The notes under the pieces are model-generated. The model saw only the letters and a list, made by a program, of their open reading frames with translations. It did no database searches and was not told the origin of the DNA. A stretch of 64,000 nucleotides of DNA, taken from the NCBI RefSeq assembly GCF_010671595.1, contig NZ_JAABOP010000005.1, forward strand, positions 62,001-126,000. The letters are read 5' to 3'. Each line of letters opens with the position of its first letter. Position 1 is the stretch's first letter. This document shows, one piece after another, positions 63,659 to 64,000 of this stretch. Made by a program: the position numbers and the translations under genes. Source of the stretch: Muriicola jejuensis. Its GTDB lineage: Bacteria > Bacteroidota > Bacteroidia > Flavobacteriales > Flavobacteriaceae.

Positions 63659-64000
63659 ATGAAAGGCATTATTTTTACCGAATTCCTGGAGATGGTTGAA
63701 GAGACCTTTGGCCTCGAGGTTACCGAACAGATCATTGAGGAATCCACTCTTCCCTCCGAGGGGGTCTACACGTCTGTAGGAACCTATGATTTTAACGAAA
63801 TGGTATCCCTGCTCACACAATTGAGCGAGAACGTAGATATCCCTGCAAACAAATTGCTCCACACTTTCGGACTCTATCTGTTCGACAGCTTGGGAAAGGC
63901 CCATCCAGAAGTCATCAAAAGCTTTAATTCACCAATTGCCTTGCTCATGTCTATTGAGGACCACATCCATGTACATGTTAAGAAACTATATCCAGACGCC
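63659..64000 (+). CDS. H-NOX (heme-NO-binding) domain protein, cut by right window edge
   Basis: 114 codons are visible from the ATG at 63659. MKGIIFTEFLEMVEETFG is the classic H-NOX opening. GVYTSVGTYDFNEMVSLL and EDHIHVHVKKLYPDA follow, the latter with the histidine region expected to hold the proximal heme ligand. The YxSxR heme-propionate motif would lie past the edge. Bacterial H-NOX proteins bind nitric oxide (or oxygen) and control a histidine kinase or cyclase. Whether this one is stand-alone or fused cannot be seen. Confidence 0.87.
   Translation, partial: MKGIIFTEFLEMVEETFGLEVTEQIIEESTLPSEGVYTSVGTYDFNEMVSLLTQLSENVDIPANKLLHTFGLYLFDSLGKAHPEVIKSFNSPIALLMSIEDHIHVHVKKLYPDA

Overview
The window reads as chromosomal DNA of a flavobacterium (Bacteroidota, class Flavobacteriia), most likely marine. 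The evidence is a SusC/SusD pair, a bacillithiol gene (bshA), an OstA-type LptD, DUF3857 proteins, a TfoX-like protein and many promoters with the Bacteroidota -7 box TAnnTTTG. Shine-Dalgarno sequences are weak, and TTG or GTG starts are frequent. About 46 protein genes and one tRNA gene are supported. I see no rRNA, CRISPR array, phage or intact insertion sequence.

Layout. 1-5221: the end of what may be a polysaccharide locus. It holds a carbamoyltransferase cut by the left edge, then the operon cysQ-DUF2061-cysC-cysD-cysN, which activates sulfate to APS/PAPS and recycles PAP. 5252-15778: a minus-strand envelope and redox block with an OmpA-like protein, BshA, a GH3/beta-lactamase-like fusion, two Fe-S electron-transfer proteins, an MCE (MlaD) protein and a cell-wall amidase. 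15910-33716: mostly housekeeping, with lptD, ridA, a BadF-type sugar kinase, gapA-pfkA, tamB, tsaD, rsmE, a DUF4159 protein, an AI-2E permease, a THUMP-like methyltransferase, a VanX-like dipeptidase and a GH130-like enzyme. 33734-48513: a carbohydrate locus with a secreted TIM-barrel isomerase-like protein, gluconate-dehydrogenase-3-like and GMC oxidoreductase subunits, SusC/SusD, a large FG-GAP/UnbV lipoprotein, a DUF255 protein and an esterase.

48672-55865 is a clearly more AT-rich three-gene operon. It encodes a secreted TPR plus MORN-like (YwqK-type) repeat protein of 1095 aa, a DUF3857 transglutaminase-like protein with an intact Cys-His-Asp triad, and a related protein in which all three triad positions appear to be lost. 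This is the best candidate here for an undescribed system. A short relic resembling the C-terminus of a class III nucleotide cyclase follows it.

56174-60036 is the dabB-dabA operon (inorganic carbon accumulation), with a 31-bp-spaced direct repeat at its promoter. Then come a small conserved protein, a YbdG-like MscS channel, an 85-bp tandem repeat array beside tRNA-Arg(TCT), a single-domain response regulator preceded by a LytTR-like repeat pair, and the start of an H-NOX (heme-NO-binding) gene cut by the right edge.

All functional calls come from reading motifs by eye. No database search was run.
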